Origin: Vreelandella salicampi
GTDB lineage: Bacteria; Pseudomonadota; Gammaproteobacteria; Pseudomonadales; Halomonadaceae
Reading direction: 5' to 3'
NCBI RefSeq assembly: GCF_013415105.1
Contig: NZ_JACCDF010000020.1
Coordinates: 1 to 50,546 of the forward strand
Length of the DNA: 50,546 nucleotides
The translations under genes were made by a program, and so were the position numbers. Shown piece after piece: positions 17,901 through 24,676 of the stretch. The first letter of the stretch is position 1; each line of letters begins with the position of its first letter. The notes beneath the pieces were generated by a model, which did not search any database, was not told where the DNA came from, and saw only the letters and a program-made list of their open reading frames with translations.

Positions 17901-18612
17901 CGGCGAGGGCCTTTCGGGCACCGGGCCCAAGGCCGGTGGCCCGCTTTATGTCACGCGCTTCCGTCGCACCGCCGCCGCTGAGCATTGCGAGGCGCCGAAG
18001 GGTAAGGCTGTGGCCCTCAAGGATGTCCAGTCGACCCTCGATGGGTTGGATGCCCGTAACTGGGCCGCACGTCGCGATCGAGTCGAGGTGCTGCGCAAGA
18101 CGCTCTCGGGCACGGGTGGCGTGGTTCGTAGGGCACTCAATGAAACGGCTGCCCTCGACATGACGCCACAGACGCTGCCGGGGCCAACAGGAGAAAGCAA
18201 TCGCTTGGCACTCTATCCGAAGGGAGCAGTTCTCTGCCTCGGGCCAACCCTGGATATCGCCGCTGCCCAGGCAGCGCAGGCCCTCGGCGCGGGCTGTGCG
18301 GCCGTCGTCGTTGCCCCAGGCGCCGTTCAAGCCGTCAAGCCGCTTATCGATGCAGGAGCACCAGTAGCCGGCCTCGATGGCAGCATTGAGGCCGAGACGC
18401 TGAGTGAGGTCAAAGGCATTGCGGCGGTAGCCGCGGCCGGCGATAGCGACTGGACCCGTGAGCTACGGGTTGCGCTTGCCAAGCGCGACGGCGCCATCGT
18501 GCCGCTTGAGACCCAGACCATCTCGCCGGAGCGCTACGTGGCGGAACGCCATCTGTGCATCGACACCACCGCAGCGGGTGGCAACGCCAGCCTGCTGGCA
18601 ACGGCTGAATAA
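14947..18612 (+). CDS. putA: Second bifunctional PutA with C-terminal extra domain (long form)
   Basis: A 1221-aa paralogue of PutA with both catalytic domains intact: PRODH (SVKLSALHPRYE, RLVKGAYWDTEIK, RRLLENGANSSF) and P5C dehydrogenase (ISPWNFP, AETGGLNSMIVD, GQRCSALR). After about residue 1010 comes an additional ~200-residue domain with aldehyde-dehydrogenase-like pieces (LPGPTGESNRL, KGAVLCLGPT) and the tail GGNASLL. This matches the long PutA type, in which the C-terminal domain covers the substrate-channelling tunnel; the DNA-binding ribbon-helix-helix is absent. AAGGAG precedes ATG 14947. The coding sequence looks more GC-rich in third positions than putA1, fitting a different origin. 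Two PutA enzymes in one locus is unusual. Confidence 0.95.
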   Translation: MTEANLHLHSEVSDLRSRIRTNYDANEADVLHGLVERIKLSDDDRRKVAAVGANYVERVRKERSPSMMEAFLAEYGLSTTEGVGLMCLAEALLRVPDAETIDDLIHDKIEPSDWGAHLGKSSSSMVNASTWALLLTGKVLDDDPKGPTRALRGLVRRMGEPVVRKAVGQSMKILGRQFVLGQTIEEGMKNARELEKQGYTYSYDMLGEAARTDEDAVRYHEAYAQAITAIAKQAKGDVRGSPGISVKLSALHPRYEYTHRDTVMAELVPRAKELVQQAAKANIGFNIDAEEQDRLDLSLDVIEALMADPSLDGWDGFGVVVQAYGRRAAPMIETLYELAEKFNRKIMVRLVKGAYWDTEIKLSQEMGVKTFPVFTRKINTDVSYMACAQMLLDRRDRIYPQFATHNAHTCAAVVAMAGDDKDSYEFQRLHGMGESLHHIVKESEGTHCRIYAPVGAHRDLLAYLVRRLLENGANSSFVNQVVDSSIPPSEVSKDPVDVFHQLGGAVSSPLIRQPGELFAPDRKNSKGYRINEPASILPLLNAREAFADATWSAGPMLVGNPAPQGPARDALSPADGTRVIGKVHEATPAEVTAALDAAEEGFREWSARPAAERAAVLRRTADLYEEHIAELTVITTREAGKMMFDGIAEVREAVDFLRYYANEGERLEAEEPGSARGIFVCISPWNFPLAITTGQIAAALVAGNAVLAKPAEQTPLIAARAVELMREAGLPEAALQLLPGDGPTVGGPLTSDPRIAGVCFTGSTPVAQIIHKALAENAGPDAVLIAETGGLNSMIVDSTALTEQAVRDILISSFQSAGQRCSALRMLYVQEEARDRLLNMLYGAMDALTIGDPWNTDTDVSPVIDSDAQTEISDYVAAHQKAGKVLKTLPAPETGTFVTPAVVEVGGIEDLEREIFGPVLHVATFKARDIDKVVDAINDKGYGLTFGLHTRIDDRVQQIVERIHVGNVYVNRNQIGAIVGSQPFGGEGLSGTGPKAGGPLYVTRFRRTAAAEHCEAPKGKAVALKDVQSTLDGLDARNWAARRDRVEVLRKTLSGTGGVVRRALNETAALDMTPQTLPGPTGESNRLALYPKGAVLCLGPTLDIAAAQAAQALGAGCAAVVVAPGAVQAVKPLIDAGAPVAGLDGSIEAETLSEVKGIAAVAAAGDSDWTRELRVALAKRDGAIVPLETQTISPERYVAERHLCIDTTAAGGNASLLATAE

Positions 18613-18649
18613 ATCTGCCAGCTTCGCCTGCGTCCCATTTCGCCATTAA

Positions 18650-18706
18650 ATGGTAGTGGACAGTGTGACTGCTAACGCAGGCGAATATCAGCACATTATC
18701 TGCTAG
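18650..18706 (+). pseudogene. 3' remnant of an ancestral putP
   Basis: The frame MVVDSVTANAGEYQHIIC ending in TAG, 37 bp after putA2, closely resembles the end of the intact PutP (MVVSSVTDDAGEYQHIDR). Fifteen consecutive bases are identical (GAATATCAGCACATT at 18683-18697 and 14628-14642). An in-frame TAA lies immediately before it and it has no start signal, so it is a scar, not a gene. With the 5' remnant at 12966 it brackets the putP-putA2 segment. A terminator follows at 18744. Confidence 0.75.
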
Positions 18707-18743
18707 AAAGAGCCGACATAGCAGAAAGAAGCGTTTTCTTAAG

Positions 18744-18767
18744 GCCACCTTCGGGTGGCTTTTTTTA
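18744..18767 (+). terminator. Rho-independent terminator after putA2
   Basis: GCCACC-TTCG-GGTGGC hairpin (18744-18759) with a stable UUCG-type tetraloop followed by seven T residues. By position it was probably the terminator of the original putP and now ends the putA2 transcript. Confidence 0.85.
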
Positions 18768-18914
18768 TATGTATTCAGTGAGATTCTCAACTCTTGCGCC
18801 AGGTCAATATCCGACCGCTAAGTGACCATTACAATCTTATCCATTGAATACGTGGTTGTCTTCAACACGCGGTTGCCAGGCGGTAACCCATGTTTCTTGC
18901 AAGGAGTTGTACCC

Positions 18915-19580
18915 ATGCGCAAAGTTGCTCTCCCCACCCTTCTTGCGGCCGGTATCGCCGCTGCTGCCATCACTACCTCAAGCCAAGCGTTTGCTTACGG
19001 TGCAGGTGATTTCTACACGCGTGTTGGTGTCACAAAAGTTGATCCCAAAAGTGACAACGGAGATATCTTCGTACCTGGCTTTGGTGACTTAGGGGTTGAG
19101 GTAGACGACGATACTAACCTAGGCTTCACTTTGGGTTATCGCTTCAACGACAAATTTGGCGTTGAGCTGCTTGCTGCTCTACCTTTCAAGCATGACATCT
19201 CAATTGCAGGCGGTGCGGCCACTTCTGAAACCAAGCACCTCCCCCCGACCGTAACCGCCCAATTCTACCCCTTGGGTGGTACAGAAGCTCGAGTTCAGCC
19301 TTATGCAGGGATCGGCTTTAACTACACTAAGTTTTTCAGCGAAGAAGAATTAAGCTCTGCTAACAATACACTGAATGGCTTGGATGTAGAACTTGACGAC
19401 TCTTGGGGTCTTGCTGGTCAAGTAGGTGTTGACGTATTGATCAACGACAACTGGGCACTAAACGCAGCCGCTTGGTACATCGATATCAATACTGATGTGT
19501 CAGTTGAAAGCGTAGGCAATGTTGGAGAAGTCGAAATCGATCCGGTCGTGGTGATGGCGGGCGCTAGCTACCGCTTCTAA
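18915..19580 (+). CDS. OmpW-family outer membrane protein
   Basis: A 221-aa protein predicted to form an eight-stranded outer-membrane barrel. It opens with a signal peptide (MRKVALPTLLAAGIAAAAIT, cleavage near SQAFA-YG), followed by GDFYTRVGVTKVDPKSDNG, the OmpW opening. Further family features are TNLGFTLGYRFNDKFGVELLAA, a HLPPTVTAQFYPLG strand, and a C-terminal strand ending in the aromatic residue of VVVMAGASYRF, required for barrel insertion. AAGGAG precedes ATG 18915; the open frame upstream to 18822 would bury the signal peptide. OmpW proteins pass small hydrophobic molecules and often respond to salinity. Confidence 0.9.
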   Translation: MRKVALPTLLAAGIAAAAITTSSQAFAYGAGDFYTRVGVTKVDPKSDNGDIFVPGFGDLGVEVDDDTNLGFTLGYRFNDKFGVELLAALPFKHDISIAGGAATSETKHLPPTVTAQFYPLGGTEARVQPYAGIGFNYTKFFSEEELSSANNTLNGLDVELDDSWGLAGQVGVDVLINDNWALNAAAWYIDINTDVSVESVGNVGEVEIDPVVVMAGASYRF

Positions 19581-19604
19581 GCGAGTACAGCGCTTAAAGA
19601 CAAC

Positions 19605-19630
19605 AACAGCCCGCCTTTTGGCGGGCTGTT
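19605..19630. terminator. Terminator hairpin between convergent ompW and yqcC
   Basis: An 11-bp perfect stem AACAGCCCGCC/GGCGGGCTGTT with a TTTT loop lies between two genes that converge. The flanking T tracts are short in both directions, but the stem is long and could serve both. Confidence 0.65.
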
Positions 19631-19647
19631 GCGTTTAGGCTAGCGCT

Positions 19648-19983
19648 TTAGTTTTCCGTTACCAACTCATCCACTCTTTCCACCGCTCGCACGACCAAAA
19701 GTTGGTCGCTCGCCCGAATCTTCTCTTGCTGTAGGTAGGCGGCTATCGCAGGCGCCACCTCGCACTTCGCCGGCATCGGTGCTTTCGCCTCCACTAACGC
19801 TTGCAAACGCTGGATAAACACAAAGCGCAACCACTGCGGTAGCGACATGGTGTCCACACAAAACGGCTGCTGACTGGCGAAATCCGCCTCACTCGGCTCC
19901 TCCACTCGCCATAGATTTGACACCTTGAGCGTTGCTTCCAACTCGTCTAGCGCCTGGGCTAGTTGCTGATGTGCCGTCATCAT
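19648..19983 (-). CDS. YqcC family protein (DUF446)
   Basis: A 111-aa protein similar in length and layout to YqcC: a helical N-terminus (QLAQALDELEATLKV), the WRVEEPSEADFASQQPFCVDTM segment shared by the family, then QWLRFVFIQRLQALVEAKAPMP and an AAYLQQ helix. Function unknown; in many gammaproteobacteria it neighbours the tRNA pseudouridine synthase truC, which is not the case here. Two adjacent ATGs (19983 and 19980) could start it, with a weak GGA nearby. The frame upstream to 20055 has no family similarity. Confidence 0.8.
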   Translation of the reverse strand: MMTAHQQLAQALDELEATLKVSNLWRVEEPSEADFASQQPFCVDTMSLPQWLRFVFIQRLQALVEAKAPMPAKCEVAPAIAAYLQQEKIRASDQLLVVRAVERVDELVTEN

Positions 19984-20266
19984 CGTGATCCATTTAAGAA
20001 ATAGGGCCACATTATCCCAGCCAGACACCATGGCGGCTACCCGGTTGACGCGCACTTTTCCCCAAGCCGAATAGATTCACAGAAACCTTGTAAGAGCCTG
20101 TGGATAAACTATGGAAAGATGCCGTTTAGCCTTTCCTCATGGGCTATGGCCGAGACTGTTTATTATTTAACCACCGCGTAAAATGCTGAGCTGTTTTTTC
20201 ACCCTGACCGGCTGACACTCAGCAAGCGGCAAGGTAAAGTGCTCGCTCAAAACGCGGAAGGATGCC

Positions 20267-21325
20267 ATGCAACCTATTCATACGCTTGACGACTTTTTTA
20301 TACGCAGCGGCGCTGATGTTTCGTTTTACCACATGGGTCGCCGGGTTACGCCTTGCCCGCGCGAAGCACTCACCGCGCTTGAAACCGGTGACGCGCCGTG
20401 GCCTGAACCTTGGCAAGGACACGCGCGTCTGGGTATTGTGTTTCGCCTAGGCGATATGCCTGAGCCCGCTATTTGGTTTCTCAGCTTGCCGCTTGATGAA
20501 CAAGGGTATTTATCTCCTGCTCAGCGCGATGCTTTCTTGCAGCGCCTGCTCGAAACGCTGGGGCGCAACGCGAATACGAATAAGCACGAAGTTGATCAAA
20601 ACGGTGCCAAGCAGATCAGCGATGAGAGCGCTCGCGAGGTTGAGCACTTAATGAAGGATAATCCGGTGGCTTTCACGCCGAGCCTGCCTTTTCAGGCGAT
20701 GCTCAACGCTCGCGCGACCCATGACTTAGGTTTGCCCGCCAGCCAGCACCTAGAGCTAATTGAGGCTTATATCAGCCGCCAGCAAACCATTGACTGGCAA
20801 GCACTAGGGCTGCAAGGCGTAGCCGATTTTGTGGTACGTATGGATGATAACCAGGCACAGCAACTTACCGGCGTCCTTGAGACATTACCGGTTGAGATGC
20901 TGCACTCGCTTTGCTACTGCCTAGAGCACACTGCCCTGCCTACTGCCTTAGTGAATGCGTTACGCGACTACGGCGAGCAAGCAGCACAACAAGGCGACGT
21001 CGAAACCTTATGCGCCTGCGTACGCGCCGTGGGTAGTAGCGAGACAACGCTTGTCGGCGAGTGGTACCAGCAATTGTTGGAAGATGCCCATGCTTGCGGG
21101 CCTGATTTACTCGCGGCGATTGCCGGTCGTGGCTGGATGCATTTGGAAGATAACGCACGCTTGCCGCTTTACCTAAATCGACTGGCGGAAGATGACCGCA
21201 GCGACTTTGGCGCCGTTATTCGCGATCTTGCGTTGATTCCACGGCTACGCTTACCGGTGATTATGTTATTGCGCGATGCCCCCGAGGGCTCCACTATTCA
21301 ACAGCGGCTTGCGTCTATCACTTAA
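20267..21325 (+). CDS. DUF3549-type protein
   Basis: A 352-aa cytoplasmic protein resembling the DUF3549 family of gammaproteobacteria, of unknown function. The N-terminal ~110 residues look like a compact alpha/beta unit (TLDDFFIRSGADVSFYHMGRR and IVFRLGDMPEPAIWFLSLPLDEQGYL). The rest is all-helical and Leu/Ala rich, suggestive of repeat-like helical packing. GGAAGGA lies just before the ATG. The RimB-like gene follows 26 bp later on the same strand, so they may be co-transcribed. The family assignment is from remembered sequence pattern rather than search. Confidence 0.7.
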   Translation: MQPIHTLDDFFIRSGADVSFYHMGRRVTPCPREALTALETGDAPWPEPWQGHARLGIVFRLGDMPEPAIWFLSLPLDEQGYLSPAQRDAFLQRLLETLGRNANTNKHEVDQNGAKQISDESAREVEHLMKDNPVAFTPSLPFQAMLNARATHDLGLPASQHLELIEAYISRQQTIDWQALGLQGVADFVVRMDDNQAQQLTGVLETLPVEMLHSLCYCLEHTALPTALVNALRDYGEQAAQQGDVETLCACVRAVGSSETTLVGEWYQQLLEDAHACGPDLLAAIAGRGWMHLEDNARLPLYLNRLAEDDRSDFGAVIRDLALIPRLRLPVIMLLRDAPEGSTIQQRLASIT

Positions 21326-21351
21326 GCGCAATGGACGACTAAGGAGGTACT

Positions 21352-21792
21352 GTGAAGGAGCTACCTTTTCAAGCAAAGGCAGTCATTGGTCGACGCGAAA
21401 TGGTCACCCTGCCTGAGCTCAAGCTACACCTGTGCTGCAAAGCGGATACCGGCGCACGGACATCCGCGCTGCATGCAGAGGATATTCATACCTCTGAAGA
21501 TGAACACGGCCAGCTGTGGGTGAGCTTTGTAACTCACTCCGGCGGACCCGAAACGCCAGCACACCGGGTTAAACTGCACCTGCACGACCGCCGACGCATC
21601 ACTAGTTCAAACGGCCATAGCGAATGGCGCTATATCATCCGCACGCCAATGCAAATGGGCGAGCTGAATTTCCCGGTGGAATTGTCGCTCACCGACAGAA
21701 GTGACATGCGCCACCCTATGCTCCTTGGGCGCCGTGCGATGCGTCGCTTGCTAATCGCCCCTGGGACTGCTTTTTTACACGGTGAACCCTAA
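21352..21792 (+). CDS. RimB-like ATP-dependent zinc protease (RimK-associated)
   Basis: A 146-aa member of the retropepsin-like group that travels with rimK. The catalytic-type motif KADTGARTSALHA is near residue 30, followed by RRITSSNGHSEWRYII and the MLLGRRAMRRLLIAPG ending typical of the family. In Pseudomonas such a protein (RimB) modulates RimK, the enzyme adding glutamates to ribosomal protein S6. The start is GTG with AAGGAGG five bases upstream. The stop overlaps the first base of a 15-bp tandem repeat array, after which rimK begins. Confidence 0.85.
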   Translation: MKELPFQAKAVIGRREMVTLPELKLHLCCKADTGARTSALHAEDIHTSEDEHGQLWVSFVTHSGGPETPAHRVKLHLHDRRRITSSNGHSEWRYIIRTPMQMGELNFPVELSLTDRSDMRHPMLLGRRAMRRLLIAPGTAFLHGEP

Positions 21793-21866
21793 CCGGGTGC
21801 ATCCACACCGGGTGCATCCACACCGGGTACATCCACACCGGGTACATCCACACCGGGTACATCCAC
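21792..21866. repeat. Five tandem copies of a 15-bp unit between rimB-like gene and rimK
   Basis: ACCGGGTRCATCCAC is repeated five times head to tail without gaps; copies 1-2 have G and copies 3-5 have A at the eighth position. The array begins at the last base of the upstream stop codon and ends 42 bp before rimK. Fifteen is a multiple of three, so one plus-strand frame would read a VHPHR pentapeptide repeat, though no start signal supports translation. Copy number probably varies by slippage. Confidence 0.95.
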
Positions 21867-21908
21867 TATTTGTCGCCAAGATCACTTTAGTCTGGCATGG
21901 AGCCTCAT

Positions 21909-22817
21909 ATGCATATCGCCCTGCTTTCACGAAATCGCAATTTGTACTCCACCCGGCGCTTGGTCGAAGCGGCGGAAAACCGCGGCCATACGGCGCGTGT
22001 AGTGGACACGCTGCGTTGCTACATGAGCATTGCCTCGCACCACCCTTCCATTCACTACAAGGGCGAAGAAATTGAGCCCTTTGATGCGGTGATTCCGCGT
22101 ATCGGCTCATCGGTCACATTTTACGGCTGCGCGGTGCTGCGCCAGTTCGAGATGATGAGCACCTACGTTCTCAATGACTCCGTCTCGATTACCCGTTCTC
22201 GCGATAAACTACGCTCGCTGCAACTGCTTTCCCGCAAGGGGCTGGGCTTGCCGATTACCGGTTTTGCGCACTCACCGGATGACATTCCCGACCTCATCAC
22301 AATGGTCAAAGGCGCCCCGCTAGTGATCAAACTGCTGGAAGGCACCCAAGGCATTGGCGTGGTCTTGGCCGAAACCAACCAAGCGGCGGAGTCGGTGATC
22401 CAGGCCTTTATGGGCATGAAAGCCAATATCATGGTGCAGGAGTACATCAAGGAGGCCAAAGGCGCCGATATCCGCTGTTTTGTGATTGGCGATAAGGTCG
22501 TTGCCTCCATGAAGCGCCAAGCGGCTGATGGCGAATTTCGCTCTAACCTGCATCGTGGCGGTAGCGCCAGCGTTATTCGCATCACGCCAGAAGAGCGCTC
22601 GACTGCAATTCGCGCGGCGAAGGCCATGGGGCTGAGGGTCGCGGGGGTGGACTTATTGCGCTCTAACCACGGCCCGGTGATTATGGAGGTCAACTCCTCA
22701 CCCGGTCTGCAAGGCATTGAGACGGCCACTGGCAAAGACATTGCCGGGCTGATTATCGACTATATCGAGAAAAATGCCATCACGCCGCGTAAAGCACCGC
22801 CCAAGCCGAAAGGCTAA
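21909..22817 (+). CDS. rimK: RimK, ribosomal protein S6 glutamate ligase
   Basis: A 302-aa ATP-grasp ligase that adds glutamate residues to the C-terminus of ribosomal protein S6. Family features are [22 protein letters not shown] at the start, [11 protein letters not shown] near residue 62, the ATP-grasp lysine region [19 protein letters not shown] near residue 137, and the metal-binding [12 protein letters not shown] near residue 262. GGAG six bases before ATG 21909 sets the start; an in-frame ATG at 21897 would be longer by four residues. It probably acts with the RimB-like protein just upstream. Confidence 0.93.
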   Translation: MHIALLSRNRNLYSTRRLVEAAENRGHTARVVDTLRCYMSIASHHPSIHYKGEEIEPFDAVIPRIGSSVTFYGCAVLRQFEMMSTYVLNDSVSITRSRDKLRSLQLLSRKGLGLPITGFAHSPDDIPDLITMVKGAPLVIKLLEGTQGIGVVLAETNQAAESVIQAFMGMKANIMVQEYIKEAKGADIRCFVIGDKVVASMKRQAADGEFRSNLHRGGSASVIRITPEERSTAIRAAKAMGLRVAGVDLLRSNHGPVIMEVNSSPGLQGIETATGKDIAGLIIDYIEKNAITPRKAPPKPKG

Positions 22818-22905
22818 GGCCTAAAAGTAAAAATAATCCACAGAAGGGGTGGCAAAAGCACGCCGGCACCGCCACAATCTGCGTCACCGAAGGAGGTAGA
22901 CGCTC

Positions 22906-23352
22906 ATGTTTCTCGACAATCGCCAAGTGGCGATGGACAGCGCGCTAGAAGCGCTGGCCGACAGCATTGATTATTTTCAGGATAATGTCGAACGCCTGCG
23001 CCCCTCGCTGCGCGAAGCGCTGAAGCCGCATTACGAACAGCGCCTAGAGCAGATGAGAAAGTTGCAGGAGCTTGCCCGTGCGCATTTAAAAATGCTGCCA
23101 CGAGATGCTGACGTTGAGCGTGACGATTTTCTATGGCTTTGGAGTCGACTCAAAAGCTTTGTCGGTAACGACAGCCAAGTGCTTATCAACGAGCTTTTGG
23201 AACAAGAGCGCGTACTGATGCAGGCGCTCTCGACCCTCTTCACGCACCCGCTCCCCGATCCTATCGAGCCAGTTATCGAAGAGTGCATGAAAAACTGCCG
23301 ACTGCTGATCCGTGAACTTTACGGTCTGCAAAAGCGCAAACCACGGCGCTAA
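22906..23352 (+). CDS. Helical protein of unknown function
   Basis: A 148-aa soluble protein that I do not recognise. It appears entirely helical, with heptad-like stretches such as HYEQRLEQMRKLQELARAHL and LINELLEQERVLMQALSTL, and could fold as a four-helix bundle. It lacks a signal peptide or membrane segment. GGAGG lies eight bases before the ATG. Its last four bases overlap the end of the convergent SanA-like gene. Nothing in the context indicates a role. Confidence 0.7.
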   Translation: MFLDNRQVAMDSALEALADSIDYFQDNVERLRPSLREALKPHYEQRLEQMRKLQELARAHLKMLPRDADVERDDFLWLWSRLKSFVGNDSQVLINELLEQERVLMQALSTLFTHPLPDPIEPVIEECMKNCRLLIRELYGLQKRKPRR

Positions 23353-24038
23353 TCGGTCACAGGCTCTGTGGCGTTAAATGGCATAATCGGCTCGGCGGGC
23401 CCTAAAAAATAGGGCTCTCGATGCCATATATAAAGATCGCCCAACATAGCCGCCCGCGCGAACCACTCGCGCAATCTTAAGCGCCACTCCCCTTTCACGG
23501 CATTATCGTTTGCCACGCACCCTACCACGTCCATCCCCAGTGCTCTGCCAATAAACACTGCACGCGGCAAATGCCAGCGCTGGGTAATCAGCACTGCCTT
23601 ATCCAGTAGAAACACGTTTTTCGCTCGCACGAGCGTATCGAAGGTGCTAAAGCCGGCAAAATCGAGCGTGAGTCGCTCGCCGTCGACATTACGACGCGTT
23701 AAGTCCTGCCACATAGCACGTGGTTCATTATACGCTCGCGTGCGGTTATCACCGGAAAGCAACAACTGCTCAACACGGCCAGCATGAATCAGTGCGGCGG
23801 CGGTACGCATACGGGAATGAAAATGCGGATTACGCAGCCCACTACGGGTCCAGTTCGAGGTGCCAAACACCACCCCAACGCGCTCGGGGCCACACTGGGT
23901 GACGGTTGATTCAATATACGATGAAGAACGGGCGATAACCCAAGCGTTACCCGCCAAAAACAGCAAAATCGCCAGCAGCAATAAGGCTCCTAGCGACATC
24001 AATACCCGCTTCAACCACGCTAGCCACTTTACCCGCAT
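23349..24038 (-). CDS. SanA/YdcF-like membrane protein (DUF218)
   Basis: A 229-aa protein with one N-terminal membrane helix (VLMSLGALLLLAILLFLAGNAWV) and a periplasmic DUF218 domain. Conserved elements are the VGVVFGTSN strand, the HAGRVEQLLLSGDNRTRAYNEPRAM segment and LITQRWHLPRAVFIGRALGMDV. E. coli SanA, of the same size and order, affects envelope permeability to vancomycin at high temperature; other family members handle lipid-linked sugars. The catalytic chemistry is not established. It lies downstream of the suf operon on the same strand with a 48-bp gap. Confidence 0.83.
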   Translation of the reverse strand: MRVKWLAWLKRVLMSLGALLLLAILLFLAGNAWVIARSSSYIESTVTQCGPERVGVVFGTSNWTRSGLRNPHFHSRMRTAAALIHAGRVEQLLLSGDNRTRAYNEPRAMWQDLTRRNVDGERLTLDFAGFSTFDTLVRAKNVFLLDKAVLITQRWHLPRAVFIGRALGMDVVGCVANDNAVKGEWRLRLREWFARAAMLGDLYIWHREPYFLGPAEPIMPFNATEPVTD

Positions 24039-24086
24039 CGCTGAAATGCGCGATGGCGTATAAAGCAGTGGCGAACGTCATAAGAT

Positions 24087-24656
24087 TTAGAACATGCCCA
24101 GTTCAAGCTTGGCCTCATCACTCATCATGTCGCGGCTCCAGGGTGGGCTAAAGATGATCTCGGTATGCACCTTGCTAATCTGCGGCGCACCCAAAATTTT
24201 ATTGCGCGCATCGGCGGCAATCACATCGCCCATACCACAGCCTGGTGCGGTTAACGTCATGCGAATAGTGACAATCCGTTCGCCGCTAATCAAGCGTTCA
24301 ATACGGCAGCCATAAACCAACCCCAAGTCAACGATGTTGACCGGGATTTCCGGGTCGAAGCAGGTTCGCAACTGATCCCAGACAAACTGCTCAATCTCGT
24401 CATCCGTGGCATCTTCATGTAGCGTGGGGCGAGGTAGCGACTCTAACCCAAGCGCATCAAGGTTACTGCCTTCAACTAGGTAAAGACGCCCTTCAAAGCC
24501 CACGCTCACCGAACTGCCCTTGGCCTGCATTACGCTGACCACGCTATCTTCCGGCAGCGTTTCGCTCTTTCCGAAAGGGATGGCAATCGCTTCCACATCG
24601 CGCTGGAGCGGAAGCGTTTGCCCCCTTTCTAACTGAGCAATTTGTTCAATATCCAT
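24087..24656 (-). CDS. sufT: SufT, Fe-S cluster assembly factor
   Basis: A 189-aa protein of the suf operon. The first ~75 residues form a SufT-specific domain; from about residue 95 it has the MIP18/DUF59 fold, including DPEIPVNIVDLGLVYG and the TAPGCGMGDVIAADA cysteine motif. SufT helps mature Fe-S proteins under high demand. AAGGAG precedes the ATG, and it starts 20 bp after the sufS stop, so it is the last gene of the suf block. Confidence 0.9.
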   Translation of the reverse strand: MDIEQIAQLERGQTLPLQRDVEAIAIPFGKSETLPEDSVVSVMQAKGSSVSVGFEGRLYLVEGSNLDALGLESLPRPTLHEDATDDEIEQFVWDQLRTCFDPEIPVNIVDLGLVYGCRIERLISGERIVTIRMTLTAPGCGMGDVIAADARNKILGAPQISKVHTEIIFSPPWSRDMMSDEAKLELGMF

Positions 24657-24676
24657 AACGCTCCTTGCTATTACCT

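Noticed and set aside
18822..18914. Longer start for the OmpW-like protein
   Set aside because: The extra residues precede a normal signal peptide, and AAGGAG sits at the right distance from ATG 18915.
21792..21866. CRISPR-like array
   Set aside because: The units are only 15 bp and directly adjoining with no spacers, and there are no cas genes nearby.
21775..22110. Minus-strand frame with a repeating Cys-Thr-Arg-Cys-Gly peptide
   Set aside because: The peptide repeat is simply the antisense of the 15-bp tandem array; the frame otherwise lies opposite rimK.
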